Assembly: GCA_030412945.1 (NCBI GenBank)
Contig: JAUHJS010000001.1
Coordinates: forward strand, 248,001 to 312,000
DNA: 64,000 nt
Direction of reading: 5' to 3'
Source: Shiella aurantiaca
Lineage (GTDB): Bacteria; Bacteroidota; Bacteroidia; Cytophagales; Cyclobacteriaceae
Positions within the stretch are counted from its first letter, which is position 1. Each line of letters begins with the position of its first letter. This document shows, in pieces, positions 34,506 to 44,064 of the stretch. Under the pieces are notes generated by a model. The model was not told where the DNA came from. It made no database searches and saw only the letters and a list, made by a program, of their open reading frames with translations. Both the position numbers and the translations under genes were made by a program.

Positions 34506-35345
34506 TTAGATATCGGCTAAGCGGAATACTTCTTTAAGTCGCACGCCTTTGTCGGTATGTTGAACGGTAGCGCACTGGTTTACCGGATCATGCTCAAAGA
34601 ATAAAATATACTCTTCATCAGCCGCCTTTTGCAAAAAGGCCGCTTTTTCATCCATGGTTAACAATGGGCGTGTATCATAGCCCATCACATAGGGAACAGG
34701 GATATGGGCCACTGAGGGAAGTAAATCCGCCACAAAAACCACCTTTCTTCCCTTATACTGCACCATGGGCAGCATTTGCTTATCAGTGTGTCCATCCATG
34801 GTGAGGAATGAAAAACCTTCAAAAAATGCATTACGATGGGTATCGGCAAATTTCAAATGCCCACTTTCTTGCATGGGCATGATATTTTCTTTGATAAAGC
34901 TTGCCTTTTCACGTGCATTCGGCTGGGTAGCCCATTGCCAATGGCCCGAGTGCGACCAATAGGTAGCATTCGGGAATACCATTTCCAGATTTCCTTGGCT
35001 TCCATAGCGCACCCCGCCTCCGCAATGGTCAAAATGCAAATGTGTGAGGAACATATCGGTGATATCGGAAGGACTAAATCCGGCTTTCTTGATAGAAGCT
35101 AATAAAGAATCCTCTCCATGAAGGTAGTAATGGCTAAAGAACTTAGCATCTTGCTTATCGCCAATGCCATTATCAATCAACATGAGACGATTGCCACTTT
35201 CTACCAGCAAACAGCGCATGGCCCAGGTACAAAGATTATTCTCATCAGCCGGATTGGTTCTTTGCCAAAGTGTTTTAGGAACCACGCCAAACATGGCACC
35301 ACCATCTAGCTTAAAAAAGCCGGTATCAATTACGTGTAAGTTCAT
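34506..35345 (-). CDS. MBL-fold metallo-hydrolase
   Basis: 279 aa from the ATG at 35345 (MNLHVIDTGFFKLDGG). The in-frame ATG at 35384 adds 13 residues not typical for the family, so it was not used. The zinc motif is HLHFDH (H102, H104, D106, H107), with SHSGHWQW and DGHTDKQMLP carrying further ligands. Related proteins hydrolyse N-acyl-homoserine lactones, phosphodiesters or glutathione adducts; the substrate here is not determined. It is the first gene of the unit with the patatin, hutU and acyltransferase. Confidence 0.9.
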   Translation of the reverse strand: MNLHVIDTGFFKLDGGAMFGVVPKTLWQRTNPADENNLCTWAMRCLLVESGNRLMLIDNGIGDKQDAKFFSHYYLHGEDSLLASIKKAGFSPSDITDMFLTHLHFDHCGGGVRYGSQGNLEMVFPNATYWSHSGHWQWATQPNAREKASFIKENIMPMQESGHLKFADTHRNAFFEGFSFLTMDGHTDKQMLPMVQYKGRKVVFVADLLPSVAHIPVPYVMGYDTRPLLTMDEKAAFLQKAADEEYILFFEHDPVNQCATVQHTDKGVRLKEVFRLADI

Positions 35346-35390
35346 CGTGATAAGTTTTGCCCCAAGGGCTGCAAACGTTGTCAAATCGAT

Positions 35391-35429
35391 TAAAAAATAA
35401 AGGCAGACGCTACGCTAACATCTGCCTTT
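35391..35429 (-). terminator. Intrinsic terminator of accA
   Basis: On the minus strand AAAGGCAGA (35429-35421) pairs with TCTGCCTTT (35407-35399), followed by ATTTTTTA. It lies between accA and the MBL gene. Confidence 0.85.
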
Positions 35430-35446
35430 ATATCATGCGTAGATAT

Positions 35447-36394
35447 TTACTCTACCACTACGCCCATGGAGCTGAACTTCTCGATGCGCTGATCGATGCG
35501 ATCCTCTGGACTGAGCTTTTGCAACTCTTTTATATTTTTCAGAATAACCTTCTTCAATTCTTTGGCCATGGCTTTGGAATCCACGTGTGCCCCACCAAGC
35601 GGCTCCTTGATAATGCCATCGACCAGCTTCATACCCTGCATGTCGTGGGCGGTTAGTTTAAGGGCTTCTGCGGCCTGTTCTTTATAATCCCAGCTTCTCC
35701 ACAAGATAGAAGAGCACGATTCAGGCGAAATCACCGAATACCAGGTATTTTCCAACATGAATACCTTATCGCCAATGGCAATGCCCAAAGCACCGCCCGA
35801 GGCACCTTCTCCAATGACAATACAGATTACCGGAACCTTGAGCATAAACATCTCTTTCAGGTTTTTGGCAATGGCTTCGGCCTGACCTCTTTCTTCGGCT
35901 TCAAGACCTGGAAATGCTCCTGGAGTATCGATTAGGGTAACGATAGGCTTATTGAATTTTTCTGCCAGCTTCATCAGGCGAAGAGCCTTGCGGTAGCCAT
36001 CTGGATTGGCCATACCGAAGTTGCGCATCTGACGCTGCTTGGTATTACGGCCTTTTTGCTGACCAATGAACATAATGGTTTGTCCATCGACATTACCAAA
36101 CCCTCCTACCATGGCTTTATCATCCGCCACCAAGCGATCTCCATGCAATTCGATGAAGTCTTCGGTGATTTCGTAGATATAGTCAAGGGTATAGGGCCTT
36201 TCTGCATGGCGTGAAAGCTGCACTCTTTGCCAGCGTGTGAGGTTGTTAAACGTTTCCTCTTTCAAGGTGTGTATTTTCTCTTCCAGCTTCTTTACTGCAT
36301 CCGAAACATCCACATTACTTTGCTCAGCCAATGTTTTCATATCGGCCAGCTTCGCTTCTAAATCAGCAATCGGTTTTTCAAATTCCAAGAGCAT
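35447..36394 (-). CDS. accA: Acetyl-CoA carboxylase carboxyltransferase subunit alpha
   Basis: 315 aa, full length. It transfers the carboxyl group from biotin to acetyl-CoA, the first step of fatty-acid synthesis. [19 protein letters not shown] at the start and the conserved core ([68 protein letters not shown]) are all present. A strong own promoter lies upstream and a terminator downstream, so it is a single-gene unit; accD and accB/C are elsewhere. Confidence 0.97.
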   Translation of the reverse strand: MLLEFEKPIADLEAKLADMKTLAEQSNVDVSDAVKKLEEKIHTLKEETFNNLTRWQRVQLSRHAERPYTLDYIYEITEDFIELHGDRLVADDKAMVGGFGNVDGQTIMFIGQQKGRNTKQRQMRNFGMANPDGYRKALRLMKLAEKFNKPIVTLIDTPGAFPGLEAEERGQAEAIAKNLKEMFMLKVPVICIVIGEGASGGALGIAIGDKVFMLENTWYSVISPESCSSILWRSWDYKEQAAEALKLTAHDMQGMKLVDGIIKEPLGGAHVDSKAMAKELKKVILKNIKELQKLSPEDRIDQRIEKFSSMGVVVE

Positions 36395-36414
36395 AGTAAG
36401 TTTGGTTTATCTAC

Positions 36415-36445
36415 AAACCTACATCAAATCAGCCTTGTTTGCAAT
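36415..36445 (-). promoter_or_regulatory. Promoter of accA
   Basis: On the minus strand TTG (36445-36443), a 20-bp spacer and TAGGTTTG (36422-36415), a full match to the Bacteroidota consensus. The ATG follows about 20 bp later. Confidence 0.75.
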
Positions 36446-36592
36446 ACCCCCATAGGCTTATTCGGGCTAATTAACTGATAAATTGGGAGATAGAATACAG
36501 GGCAATCGAACATTTAGTATTACAGAATACCTTTTAAGTAGTCAATAAACTTGTACAGAAAACCACTAGGTAGATTACAAGGATATAAACGC

Positions 36593-36620
36593 AAAAGCCC
36601 ATCATCTCTGATGGGCTTTT
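36593..36620 (-). terminator. Terminator copy 1 of the tRNA-Asp repeat array
   Basis: AAAAGCCCATCA pairs with TGATGGGCTTTT. The same hairpin occurs at 36755-36782 and 36901-36929, each directly downstream (minus strand) of a tRNA-Asp copy or relic. Confidence 0.7.
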
Positions 36621-36720
36621 GCGGAAGGAACGGGACTCTCCCACAGGGACTCTTCGAGGCCACAGGATTCTTCGAAGAATCCTGCGGCCTCCTGCGTGAT
36701 AGGCAGACATTCTAACCAAC
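36621..36720 (-). pseudogene. Decayed tRNA-Asp copy 1
   Basis: The plus-strand reading begins GCGGAAGGAACGGGACTC, close to the 3' acceptor and T-arm of the real tRNA, then carries an insertion with a 20-bp palindrome (36664-36683), and ends with an anticodon arm (CTGCGTGATAGGCAG, one change: the anticodon would read ATC). The D-arm and 5' acceptor are missing. It cannot fold as a tRNA. Confidence 0.75.
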
Positions 36721-36754
36721 AACGCCATTAAAAAGCTAAAAGAGCATAAAAACA

Positions 36755-36782
36755 GAAAGCCCATCATTGCTGATGGGCTTTT
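36755..36782 (-). terminator. Terminator copy 2 of the tRNA-Asp repeat array
   Basis: AAAGCCCATCA pairs with TGATGGGCTTT; one loop base differs from the other copies (ATTGC against ATCTC). Confidence 0.7.
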
Positions 36783-36863
36783 GCGGAAGGAACGGGACTC
36801 TCCCACAGGGACTCTGCGAGGAACCCTGCGGCCTACTGCGTGACAGGCAGGCATTCTAACCAA
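36783..36863 (-). pseudogene. Decayed tRNA-Asp copy 2
   Basis: Keeps the 3' acceptor/T-arm start GCGGAAGGAACGGGACTC and an intact anticodon arm (CTGCGTGACAGGCAG, anticodon GTC) but lacks the D-arm and 5' acceptor and has a short insertion in the T-arm region. An apparent 111-codon open frame across these relics is a by-product of the repeats and was not called. Confidence 0.75.
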
Positions 36864-36895
36864 CAACAAACGCCATCACGAACTAAAAGGGCATA

Positions 36896-36929
36896 AAAAC
36901 AAAAAGCCCATCATCTCTGATGGGCTTTT
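36896..36929 (-). terminator. Terminator of the functional tRNA-Asp
   Basis: AAAGCCCATCA pairs with TGATGGGCTTT, directly after the tRNA on the minus strand, followed by TTTTTGTTTT. Confidence 0.85.
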
Positions 36930-36930
36930 G

Positions 36931-37004
36931 CGGAATGGACGGGACTCGAACCCGCGACCTCCTGCGTGACAGGCAGGCATTCTAACCAGCTGAACTACCA
37001 CTCC
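36931..37004 (-). tRNA. tRNA-Asp (anticodon GTC)
   Basis: 74 nt cloverleaf. Acceptor arms GGAGTGG and CCATTCC pair (one G-U), discriminator G. The anticodon arm CCTGC/GCAGG holds loop CTGTCAC with anticodon GTC. T-arm GCGGGTTCGAGTCCCGT is intact. CCA is not encoded. Two truncated copies follow downstream. Confidence 0.97.
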
Positions 37005-37018
37005 GTTTTAAAGTGATG

Positions 37019-37050
37019 CAAAGGTATCAAAAACGTGTGAATAAATGCAA
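37019..37050 (-). promoter_or_regulatory. Promoter of tRNA-Asp
   Basis: On the minus strand TTG (37050-37048), a 21-bp spacer and TACCTTTG (37026-37019), a full match to TAnnTTTG, 15 bp ahead of the tRNA. Confidence 0.8.
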
Positions 37051-37142
37051 GCCCTGCTGTGAAAAATATTCGATTATTTTACAAAAAACGAATAAAGCTC
37101 TGTAAATCAACATAATTATTTTGCACCAAACTGGTACGCTAC

Positions 37143-37174
37143 AAAAAGAAAAAGCCGCTATTACTAGCGGCTTT
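37143..37174 (-). terminator. Intrinsic terminator of rplT
   Basis: On the minus strand AAAGCCGCTA (37174-37165) pairs with TAGCGGCTTT (37160-37151), loop GTAA, then TTCTTTTTG. It ends the infC-rpmI-rplT unit. Confidence 0.85.
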
Positions 37175-37194
37175 TATTCAATACCTATGCGGTA

Positions 37195-37542
37195 TTATTT
37201 TTTGATTTTATCTACAACGGCTTTGAAAGCAGCCGGATGGTTCATCGCTAAATCGGCAAGTACCTTTCTGTTAAGATCGATGTTTGCTTTCTTCAACATT
37301 CCCATAAGTTGAGAATAGGAAATCCCATGTTCTCTGGCTCCGGCATTGATACGCTGAATCCAAAGGGCGCGGTAATCTCTCTTTTTGGCTTTTCTATCGC
37401 GGTATGCGTAGGTAAGACCTTTTTCTACTTTGTTTTTGGCAACCGTCCATACGTTTTTGCCACGTCCGAAATAACCTCTGGCGGCTTTAAGGACTTTTTT
37501 TCTTCTAGCTTTCGAAGCTACTGAATTGACTGATCTAGGCAT
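37195..37542 (-). CDS. rplT: 50S ribosomal protein L20
   Basis: 115 aa, basic. [20 protein letters not shown] at the start, then [20 protein letters not shown] and [20 protein letters not shown] are the L20 pattern. L20 binds 23S rRNA early in assembly. Last gene of the thrS-infC-rpmI-rplT order conserved in many bacteria; 91 bp after rpmI. Confidence 0.98.
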   Translation of the reverse strand: MPRSVNSVASKARRKKVLKAARGYFGRGKNVWTVAKNKVEKGLTYAYRDRKAKKRDYRALWIQRINAGAREHGISYSQLMGMLKKANIDLNRKVLADLAMNHPAAFKAVVDKIKK

Positions 37543-37633
37543 TTCTTTTTAGTTTTTGATGATTGGTGTTCTTAATGAATCTTGTTGTACCAATAATCGG
37601 GATTGAACATTAAACCATTAGTTGTTTTTCGGA

Positions 37634-37831
37634 TTAGCCGATATTAAGCATGTGCTTAACGCGTGCTTCATCTGATGGGTGAACTAAGCCCATGTGAGTA
37701 AGCCTTCTTTTCTGCTTGGTCTCTTTCTTGGTCAGGATGTGGCTTTTGTAAGCATGCTTTCTTTTCACCTTCCCTGTACCAGTCAATTTGAAGCGTTTTT
37801 TGGCTCCTGATTTGGTTTTTACTTTAGGCAT
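37634..37831 (-). CDS. rpmI: 50S ribosomal protein L35
   Basis: 65 aa, very basic: [20 protein letters not shown], then [20 protein letters not shown], the L35 pattern. 21 bp after infC. Confidence 0.98.
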   Translation of the reverse strand: MPKVKTKSGAKKRFKLTGTGKVKRKHAYKSHILTKKETKQKRRLTHMGLVHPSDEARVKHMLNIG

Positions 37832-37852
37832 TGTGTTATATAAATTGATAGA

Positions 37853-38413
37853 TTACTTTTTGGGTGAAGCTTTAGGCGTAAGCATCAGTATCATTCTTTT
37901 ACCTTCCAAAGTCGGCAATGATTCTACTTTTGCTACTTCTTCCAAAGCTTGCGCAAACTTCAATAACAATATCTCCCCTCTTTCTTTGAAAACAATAGTA
38001 CGGCCTACAAAGTGTACATAGGCTTTCACCTTTGCTCCTTCTTTCAAGAAGTTTTGGGCGTGGTTCAGTTTAAAGTTGAAATCGTGGTCATCGGTATTCG
38101 GACCAAATCTAATTTCTTTGATAACAGTCTTTTGGGCATTGGATTTAATCTCCTTCTGCTTCTTTTTCTGCTCGTATTTAAACTTTGAATAATCAATAAT
38201 CTTACATACAGGAGGGTCTGCTTTGGGGGAAATTTCCACCAAATCGAGACTTTGCTCTCTGGCCATTTTAAGAGCAGTGTTAATGTCGTACACATCTACC
38301 TGTACGTTTTCACCAACTACACGCACTTTGCGGGCAGTAATTCTTTCATTTACACGATAAGGTTCCTCTGCTACTACGCGAGGCCTCCTCCTATCGAACT
38401 TAGGATTATTAAT
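37853..38413 (-). CDS. infC: Translation initiation factor IF-3 (AUU start)
   Basis: 186 aa when started at ATT at 38413. A GTG at 38326 would give only 157 aa and lose the conserved N-terminus ([20 protein letters not shown], then [14 protein letters not shown]). The ATT start is preceded by a full Shine-Dalgarno GGGAGG at 5-nt spacing. Rare AUU/AUC starts are the known basis of IF-3 autoregulation, as IF-3 rejects such starts. Middle of the thrS-infC-rpmI-rplT block, with its own promoter in the gap after thrS. Confidence 0.95.
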   Translation of the reverse strand: MNNPKFDRRRPRVVAEEPYRVNERITARKVRVVGENVQVDVYDINTALKMAREQSLDLVEISPKADPPVCKIIDYSKFKYEQKKKQKEIKSNAQKTVIKEIRFGPNTDDHDFNFKLNHAQNFLKEGAKVKAYVHFVGRTIVFKERGEILLLKFAQALEEVAKVESLPTLEGKRMILMLTPKASPKK

Positions 38414-38424
38414 TGTAACCTCCC
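38414..38424 (-). promoter_or_regulatory. Shine-Dalgarno sequence deciding the infC start
   Basis: GGGAGG (38424-38419) lies 5 nt upstream of the ATT at 38413. Such a strong site is unusual in this phylum, where most genes lack one. Confidence 0.8.
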
Positions 38425-38451
38425 TTTTTAATTGTTAAAAAAATCAGTCCG

Positions 38452-38481
38452 CAAATATCGGGATAAATACACATTTTCAAA
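38452..38481 (-). promoter_or_regulatory. Probable infC promoter
   Basis: On the minus strand TTTG (38481-38478), an 18-bp spacer and GATATTTG (38459-38452), one mismatch to TAnnTTTG, giving infC-rpmI-rplT a transcript independent of thrS. Confidence 0.5.
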
Positions 38482-38500
38482 ATCTTCTGTTGATTTTGTT

Positions 38501-40450
38501 TTAGGCATTGACACTAATATCTGCTTCCTTATGGAAATAGTTTTTAAACTCTTCAAGCGTCATTACGCCTACATCACCTTGGCCATGCTTACGTACCGCC
38601 ACCTTGCCTTCAGCTTCTTCTTTCTCACCCACGATTAGCATAAACGGTGTTTTCATCACTTCAGCATCGCGGATTTTACGGCCAATCTTCTCATCACGGT
38701 GGTCAATCGAACCACGGATATCAGCCTCTTGCATGGCATTGTACACCGTTTCGGCATAGGAAGCGAATTTTTCCGAAATAGGAAGAATGGAAATTTGCTC
38801 AGGCGATAGCCACAAGGGGAAATTTCCGGCACAATGCTCAATCAATACGGCTACAAAGCGCTCCAAGGAGCCAAATGGGGCACGGTGTATCATCACCGGA
38901 CGGTGCTTTTGATTATCGCTACCGATGTATTCCAACTTAAAGCGCTCTGGCAAGTTGTAATCCACCTGAATGGTGCCCAGCTGCCAACTTCTGCCCAAGG
39001 CATCTTTCACCATGAAATCAAGCTTAGGACCATAGAAAGCCGCCTCGCCTTTCACCGCTACGGTTTTCAGGCCGCGCTCATCGGCTGCTTCTTGAATTTC
39101 GCGTTCGGCTTTTTCCCACAGCTCATCGCTACCAATGTATTTTTGCTTGTTTTCTGGGTCGCGCAAAGAAACCTGTGCGGTATAATCGGTGAAACCGAGG
39201 GCATTGAACACATAAAGCACCAAGTCGATTACTTTCACAAACTCCTCTTTCACCTGCTCGGGGCGACAGAAAATATGGGCATCGTCTTGAGTAAAGCCTC
39301 TCACGCGGGTCAGGCCGTGCAATTCTCCACTTTGCTCATAACGATATACGGTACCAAACTCGGCAAAGCGCAAAGGCAAATCTTTATACGAACGGGGCTT
39401 GGTTTTATAAATCTCGCAGTGATGCGGACAGTTCATGGGTTTCAGCAAAAACTCCTCACCCTCGCTAGGCGTGCTAATGGGCTGGAAGGAGTCTTTTCCG
39501 TATTTTTCGTAGTGACCGGAAGTAACGTATAATTCCTTCCCTCCGATGTGTGGAGTCACTACTGGCAAATAGCCTGCTTTTACCTGTGCTTTGCGAAGGA
39601 AGGCCTCTAAACGCTCACGCAAGGCGGTGCCTTTAGGCAACCACAAAGGCAAGCCCATGCCCACTTTCTCGGAGAAAGCGAATAACTCTAGTTCTTTCCC
39701 TAATTTGCGGTGATCGCGCTTTTTGGCTTCTTCTAAAAGGGTGAGGTAATCGGTAAGTTCCTTTTGTTTAGGAAAAGAAACTCCGTAAATACGGGTCAAT
39801 TGCTTGTTCTTTTCATCGCCACGCCAGTAAGCGCCCGCCACGTTCATCAATTTTACGGCTTTGATAAAACCGGTATCGGGAATGTGTGGCCCACGGCACA
39901 AATCGGTGAAATTGCCTTGTTTGTAAAAGGTGATGCTGCCATCTTCCAAGCCATCCAATAAATCCAGCTTATATTCATCACCTTTCTGTGTAAAGTAATC
40001 TACAGCGGCTTTTTTGCTGATTTCCTCACGGATATAGGCGTTTTTTTGACGCGCCAATTCCAACATCTTGGCTTCAATCTTCTCCAGCTCTTCTCCGGTG
40101 AATACGCGGTCGCCAAAGTCTACATCATAGTAAAAACCTGTGGCAATAGCAGGCCCAATCCCGAATTTAACTCCAGGATACAACGCCTCTAGGGCTTCGG
40201 CCAATAAGTGGGCGGAAGAGTGCCAGAAGGTAGATTTTCCTTGGTCATCGTTCCAAGTCAATAGTTTCACATGAGCATCCGTAGTAATCGTTCGTGTAGC
40301 ATCCCAAACTTCTCCGTTCACTTCTGCGGCCAGCACATTCCGCGCTAAGCCTTCACTAATACTCATGGCTACATCCAACCCTGTACTGCCTTTGGGATAC
40401 TCTCTCAAGCTTCCGTCCGGTAGGGTTATCTTGATTACATCTTTACTCAT
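38501..40450 (-). CDS. thrS: Threonyl-tRNA synthetase
   Basis: 649 aa, full length. TGS domain (about 1-65), editing domain with HSSAH (H77, H81), class II core with [20 protein letters not shown] (motif 2, quoted in part) and [20 protein letters not shown] (motif 3), the zinc-site region [15 protein letters not shown], and the C-terminal anticodon-binding domain. Its ATG overlaps the stop of the TPR lipoprotein gene by 4 bp, so it is also reached from the upstream operon. Confidence 0.97.
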   Translation of the reverse strand: MSKDVIKITLPDGSLREYPKGSTGLDVAMSISEGLARNVLAAEVNGEVWDATRTITTDAHVKLLTWNDDQGKSTFWHSSAHLLAEALEALYPGVKFGIGPAIATGFYYDVDFGDRVFTGEELEKIEAKMLELARQKNAYIREEISKKAAVDYFTQKGDEYKLDLLDGLEDGSITFYKQGNFTDLCRGPHIPDTGFIKAVKLMNVAGAYWRGDEKNKQLTRIYGVSFPKQKELTDYLTLLEEAKKRDHRKLGKELELFAFSEKVGMGLPLWLPKGTALRERLEAFLRKAQVKAGYLPVVTPHIGGKELYVTSGHYEKYGKDSFQPISTPSEGEEFLLKPMNCPHHCEIYKTKPRSYKDLPLRFAEFGTVYRYEQSGELHGLTRVRGFTQDDAHIFCRPEQVKEEFVKVIDLVLYVFNALGFTDYTAQVSLRDPENKQKYIGSDELWEKAEREIQEAADERGLKTVAVKGEAAFYGPKLDFMVKDALGRSWQLGTIQVDYNLPERFKLEYIGSDNQKHRPVMIHRAPFGSLERFVAVLIEHCAGNFPLWLSPEQISILPISEKFASYAETVYNAMQEADIRGSIDHRDEKIGRKIRDAEVMKTPFMLIVGEKEEAEGKVAVRKHGQGDVGVMTLEEFKNYFHKEADISVNA

Positions 40451-41568
40451 ATACTATCGTTTGCTTCTGTGGTTCGTAGTTTCAAAGGTTCAATTTCGGG
40501 AAGTGGCTCAGGCCTTCTTTCTTCCTCCAATTTCCGCAAATATGCAATTTTTCTTTTAAGGATATCCCATTCTTGGCGGGCAATTTCGTGGGTAGAATCT
40601 TTTTCTATAATTTTTGCATACACGGCACTAGCCTTTTGGTATTGCCAGCGCTTATCGAGCAATTGGGCATGCATGAGCAGGCTATTGGTACTGCTGTCGT
40701 CTTCCTGAACTAGCAAAGCGGAATAATACAAAGTGGAATCGTAGTTCTTCTCCGCCCAATGCAGCTGGGTGAGCAAGGGTAGCCAGTCTACCGACTGTTT
40801 GAAACCTTCCTGCCCGAAAATCAAACGCTTTGCTTCTTTGGTTTGCTTTTGTGCTACATACAGAGCGGCCAGTTCATGCAACATGGCGTCTGACTCCTTT
40901 CCTAAGCTCACTATTTTCTCCAATTGAGACTGCCAAGCGATGGTATCGTGCTGGGCTTTGTAAATATGGGAAAGCGACAGATGGGCTTCATACAAAGTGC
41001 TATCTTCTTTCAATAGTTCCTGAAAGCGGCTTAACGCTTGGGCGGTATCCCCTACAGCTAATTTAGAAAGTGCATAGCGCAGCTGGTATTCGCGCACATC
41101 GGGGTAGATTTTGATAATCTGCTCCACATACTTTTCGGCTTCCTTGGCATTCCCATTTTTGATATAAATACCTGAAAGGATATCACTGATTACCAGAATA
41201 TTCCCTCCATACTGCTGGGCTTTGAGCGATGAGGCCAATGCTTGCTCGGTTTGTCCCAAGTTGGCAAATATTTCGGCCTCTAGCAGATAGTAATCAGCAT
41301 TTTTGGCATTATACGCGATGGCAGTTTGAAGCTGACTTTGCGCTTGGTCAAATTGCCCTTGCTTACTGAGCACCACGGCTTTGTTAAAGTACAAAAAGGA
41401 GTTATTAGGATTATCGGCTATCTGTTCATCCAGATAAGTAAGCACCTGCTGATAATAGACGGCATTTTCTTCCGGAATGTCGATAACAGGGTTATCGGCA
41501 TATTTTTGCGTACAGGAAAGAAAAAATCCTCCACAGAGGAGCGCGTAAAAAAATCGGGAAAAATCCAT
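40447..41568 (-). CDS. TPR lipoprotein
   Basis: 373 aa. Lipoprotein signal [19 protein letters not shown] with lipidated C19, then TPR repeats ([60 protein letters not shown]). Starts right at the DUF5686 stop and overlaps thrS by 4 bp. A protein-holding role at a membrane is likely; no specific function. Confidence 0.85.
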   Translation of the reverse strand: MDFSRFFYALLCGGFFLSCTQKYADNPVIDIPEENAVYYQQVLTYLDEQIADNPNNSFLYFNKAVVLSKQGQFDQAQSQLQTAIAYNAKNADYYLLEAEIFANLGQTEQALASSLKAQQYGGNILVISDILSGIYIKNGNAKEAEKYVEQIIKIYPDVREYQLRYALSKLAVGDTAQALSRFQELLKEDSTLYEAHLSLSHIYKAQHDTIAWQSQLEKIVSLGKESDAMLHELAALYVAQKQTKEAKRLIFGQEGFKQSVDWLPLLTQLHWAEKNYDSTLYYSALLVQEDDSSTNSLLMHAQLLDKRWQYQKASAVYAKIIEKDSTHEIARQEWDILKRKIAYLRKLEEERRPEPLPEIEPLKLRTTEANDSI

Positions 41569-44064
41569 CTACAAAATAAACTGAAAACTCACTTTGACAC
41601 CAAACTTACTGGCATTTGCCCGGTCAAGATAAGTCAATCGATGGAAAGCATCAATTCTTCCTATTTTAAAAATATTCTCTATCCCATATCCTACCTCCAT
41701 GTAAGGCTTGTTTTCCCAGCGCATAAAAGGATGCTCGGCTGGTGGCACTTCTAGCGTAGCCAAATCAAAATTTTCTTGACGCATGGTACCGTACAACATG
41801 TTGCTAGTTACTACCGCACGCCATTTCAATCGCCTCATGAGAGGAATACGATTGAGTAAAAACCCATCAAAATGATGCTCATAGCGTAGGGAGGCATACG
41901 CATCACTCACAAACTCGAAGTAATTCATTAAACTGAAAGCTGCCGTGGTGTAAAAGGGGGATTCGTTACCGATGTGGGTTTTCAGCAAAGGATACGGCAA
42001 GGCATCGAAGATATAGGCTGATTCAAACGCATAAATCGAGCGACCTACTATGCCCAATCGGATGGTCTGGTCTACATTGAAATATACCTTGTGATAAGCA
42101 AAATCACTTCCGAGCAAGCCTTTTATCCCCAAGGTATAGCCCAGCGTAAGTACCGGCCACTTAAGTGTGCCCATACTGAGGCGATCCATGGCGGTTTGGA
42201 TAAAGATTTCATCACGGGCTATGCGTGTTTCGAAGGTAATTTCCGAATTTATGTAATCATCGGAGCGCACTACGGTACCTTCTTTTGACATTTTATAAAA
42301 GAAGAAATCGTAGCGCGGACTAAACTGCTCATGCTTGAAAGTCACTTTTTGTGTGATTCCCTTTCGGAACTCGGACAAGAAATAGGCCTTGCCCATGGTA
42401 CTCATATAGGGTCTTGTGAGTGTACCAAATCGGCTGAATGTGAGGAAGATATTATTATCTTGTAGCTCATCAGACTGTAATCCCACTTGATCGAGGTCGT
42501 GGGTGTAGCGGATCCCTGCCCGCGTCCATCGGGTACGACTGATGATGTAATCGGCACCGCCCATGTATTTCCACTCTTTATCAGTAAAACCGTAGGCGGC
42601 ATAGGCACGCAGTTGCCATTTGGAACTAAATCCCTTGTTTGTCTTGAAACCTACCCGTACACGATGACCTTCGATATTGTTATTTCCATAAGTAAACACA
42701 TAAGGTCCCCAGTCGATATTGCCCCAGGTATAATAGCCGTTTACCATGGTTTCCACAATATCCACATAGGTTTTAACAGCCGGAAGATTATTGAGGGTAT
42801 CAATCATGGCATACACATCCTTCTCAGCTTGGCTAAGGGAATCGTGGCGGTGTTCTTCCCAATAAGTATCCTCGTACAGCTTGGCATCTTCTTTTACCAC
42901 CACCGCTTGCTCGTAAAATTTAGGATCTTTGGCTTCGTTTACCACCCAATCTTTGGTGGACATATAAAACTTGGCCAGCATACCTGCCGAATTCTCACTG
43001 ATTTCGGGGATATTCACCAGAATACGGTTTTTCTTGGGCAACCAAGCCCCCTCGGCACTAGGGGCAAGCTCCTGTTGGATTTTTATTTTCTCTACATAAT
43101 TGATGTTGGCATTGGGCGTGATGGACACATCAATTTGTTTCAACGCATATTCTTTCTTAGTAATCCACATAGAACCAATAAAAGCCAAGTCTTGGGAGTT
43201 TTTGGGAAAGAAATCGAGACGATAGCATACCTCTCCATCAAACTCCAGGCTGTCGATGAGGTCGTACTCATAAATCAGACGCCAGCCATCGGCTATGGGC
43301 GAGGTGAAATTTTTACCAAGAATATTAAGGGAGTTATTATAGAAATTATATTCTTGAAATGTAGAACCCAGCAATTGGCTAACCGCCACACTATTGTTTA
43401 CCCCCACGCCAGTAACTTTGGTTTTCAAGATTTCTTCTTTCCTAAGCTTGGGATTATCACGGAAGTAGAAGCGGGAAATAGTTTCAGAAATAAAAATGGG
43501 CAAAATAGGCTTACCATCTTCTCCGGCAATCACCGAGATGCTATCGAGCACCTGGCTGATTTTTTTCATCATCTTTTTCTCGCGTACCTTTTCGGAAATT
43601 TGATCAATATCAATCTCCACTTTGGTATAGGCCTCATATTCATAGGCATTGAGGCGTTTTTTATCATAGGTCTTTTTGCGGTCGTTTACCTCACGCAGAA
43701 TGCGCCAAGCGGGGTTTTCACCGGGTTTAACTACCACCTCCTCTAAATTAATAAATTGGGGCACAAGCTGTACATTAACCACTTGGCTGGTAAAGGCTTT
43801 AATGGGCTTAGCTCGCCTTTCATAGCCCACATAAGACACCTCAATGGAATCGGCCCGTCCATTGACTTTGATTTTGTAGAAACCATCGAAATCGGAAGTG
43901 CCACCAATCTGCGTACCCTTAAATACCACATTGGCAAAAGGAATAGGGTCGCCTGTTTCGGCATCGGTTATTTTCCCGCTCACAAGGGTTTCTTGCGCAA
44001 GGGCCAATTGTGCTCCCCAACAAAAAAAGATGGTATAAATAAGTCTTTTCACACCCATGTTCAT
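41569..44064 (-). CDS. DUF5686 / carboxypeptidase-regulatory-like outer-membrane protein
   Basis: 831 aa with signal peptide. Residues about 25-110 are a CarboxypepD_reg-like beta sandwich (VSGKITDAETGDPIPFANVV, GTSDFDGFYKI, VSYVGYER). The rest is the DUF5686 region with a C-terminal barrel ending in KFGVKVSFQFIL. Members are common in Bacteroidota and function is not established. Overlaps the SanA-like gene upstream by 4 bp. Confidence 0.88.
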   Translation of the reverse strand: MNMGVKRLIYTIFFCWGAQLALAQETLVSGKITDAETGDPIPFANVVFKGTQIGGTSDFDGFYKIKVNGRADSIEVSYVGYERRAKPIKAFTSQVVNVQLVPQFINLEEVVVKPGENPAWRILREVNDRKKTYDKKRLNAYEYEAYTKVEIDIDQISEKVREKKMMKKISQVLDSISVIAGEDGKPILPIFISETISRFYFRDNPKLRKEEILKTKVTGVGVNNSVAVSQLLGSTFQEYNFYNNSLNILGKNFTSPIADGWRLIYEYDLIDSLEFDGEVCYRLDFFPKNSQDLAFIGSMWITKKEYALKQIDVSITPNANINYVEKIKIQQELAPSAEGAWLPKKNRILVNIPEISENSAGMLAKFYMSTKDWVVNEAKDPKFYEQAVVVKEDAKLYEDTYWEEHRHDSLSQAEKDVYAMIDTLNNLPAVKTYVDIVETMVNGYYTWGNIDWGPYVFTYGNNNIEGHRVRVGFKTNKGFSSKWQLRAYAAYGFTDKEWKYMGGADYIISRTRWTRAGIRYTHDLDQVGLQSDELQDNNIFLTFSRFGTLTRPYMSTMGKAYFLSEFRKGITQKVTFKHEQFSPRYDFFFYKMSKEGTVVRSDDYINSEITFETRIARDEIFIQTAMDRLSMGTLKWPVLTLGYTLGIKGLLGSDFAYHKVYFNVDQTIRLGIVGRSIYAFESAYIFDALPYPLLKTHIGNESPFYTTAAFSLMNYFEFVSDAYASLRYEHHFDGFLLNRIPLMRRLKWRAVVTSNMLYGTMRQENFDLATLEVPPAEHPFMRWENKPYMEVGYGIENIFKIGRIDAFHRLTYLDRANASKFGVKVSFQFIL

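Noticed and set aside
36534..36869. An open frame of 111 codons with internal repeats
   Set aside because: It runs through the tRNA-Asp relics and terminators; the apparent protein repeats come from the duplicated tRNA units.
36593..36929. CRISPR-like array of three repeats
   Set aside because: The repeats are about 28 bp terminator hairpins with spacers of tRNA origin that are themselves similar to each other; no cas genes nearby.
42487..43746. A 419-codon open frame on the plus strand
   Set aside because: It lies entirely antisense to the DUF5686 gene, has no start context and no recognisable domain. It is a shadow of the opposite coding strand.
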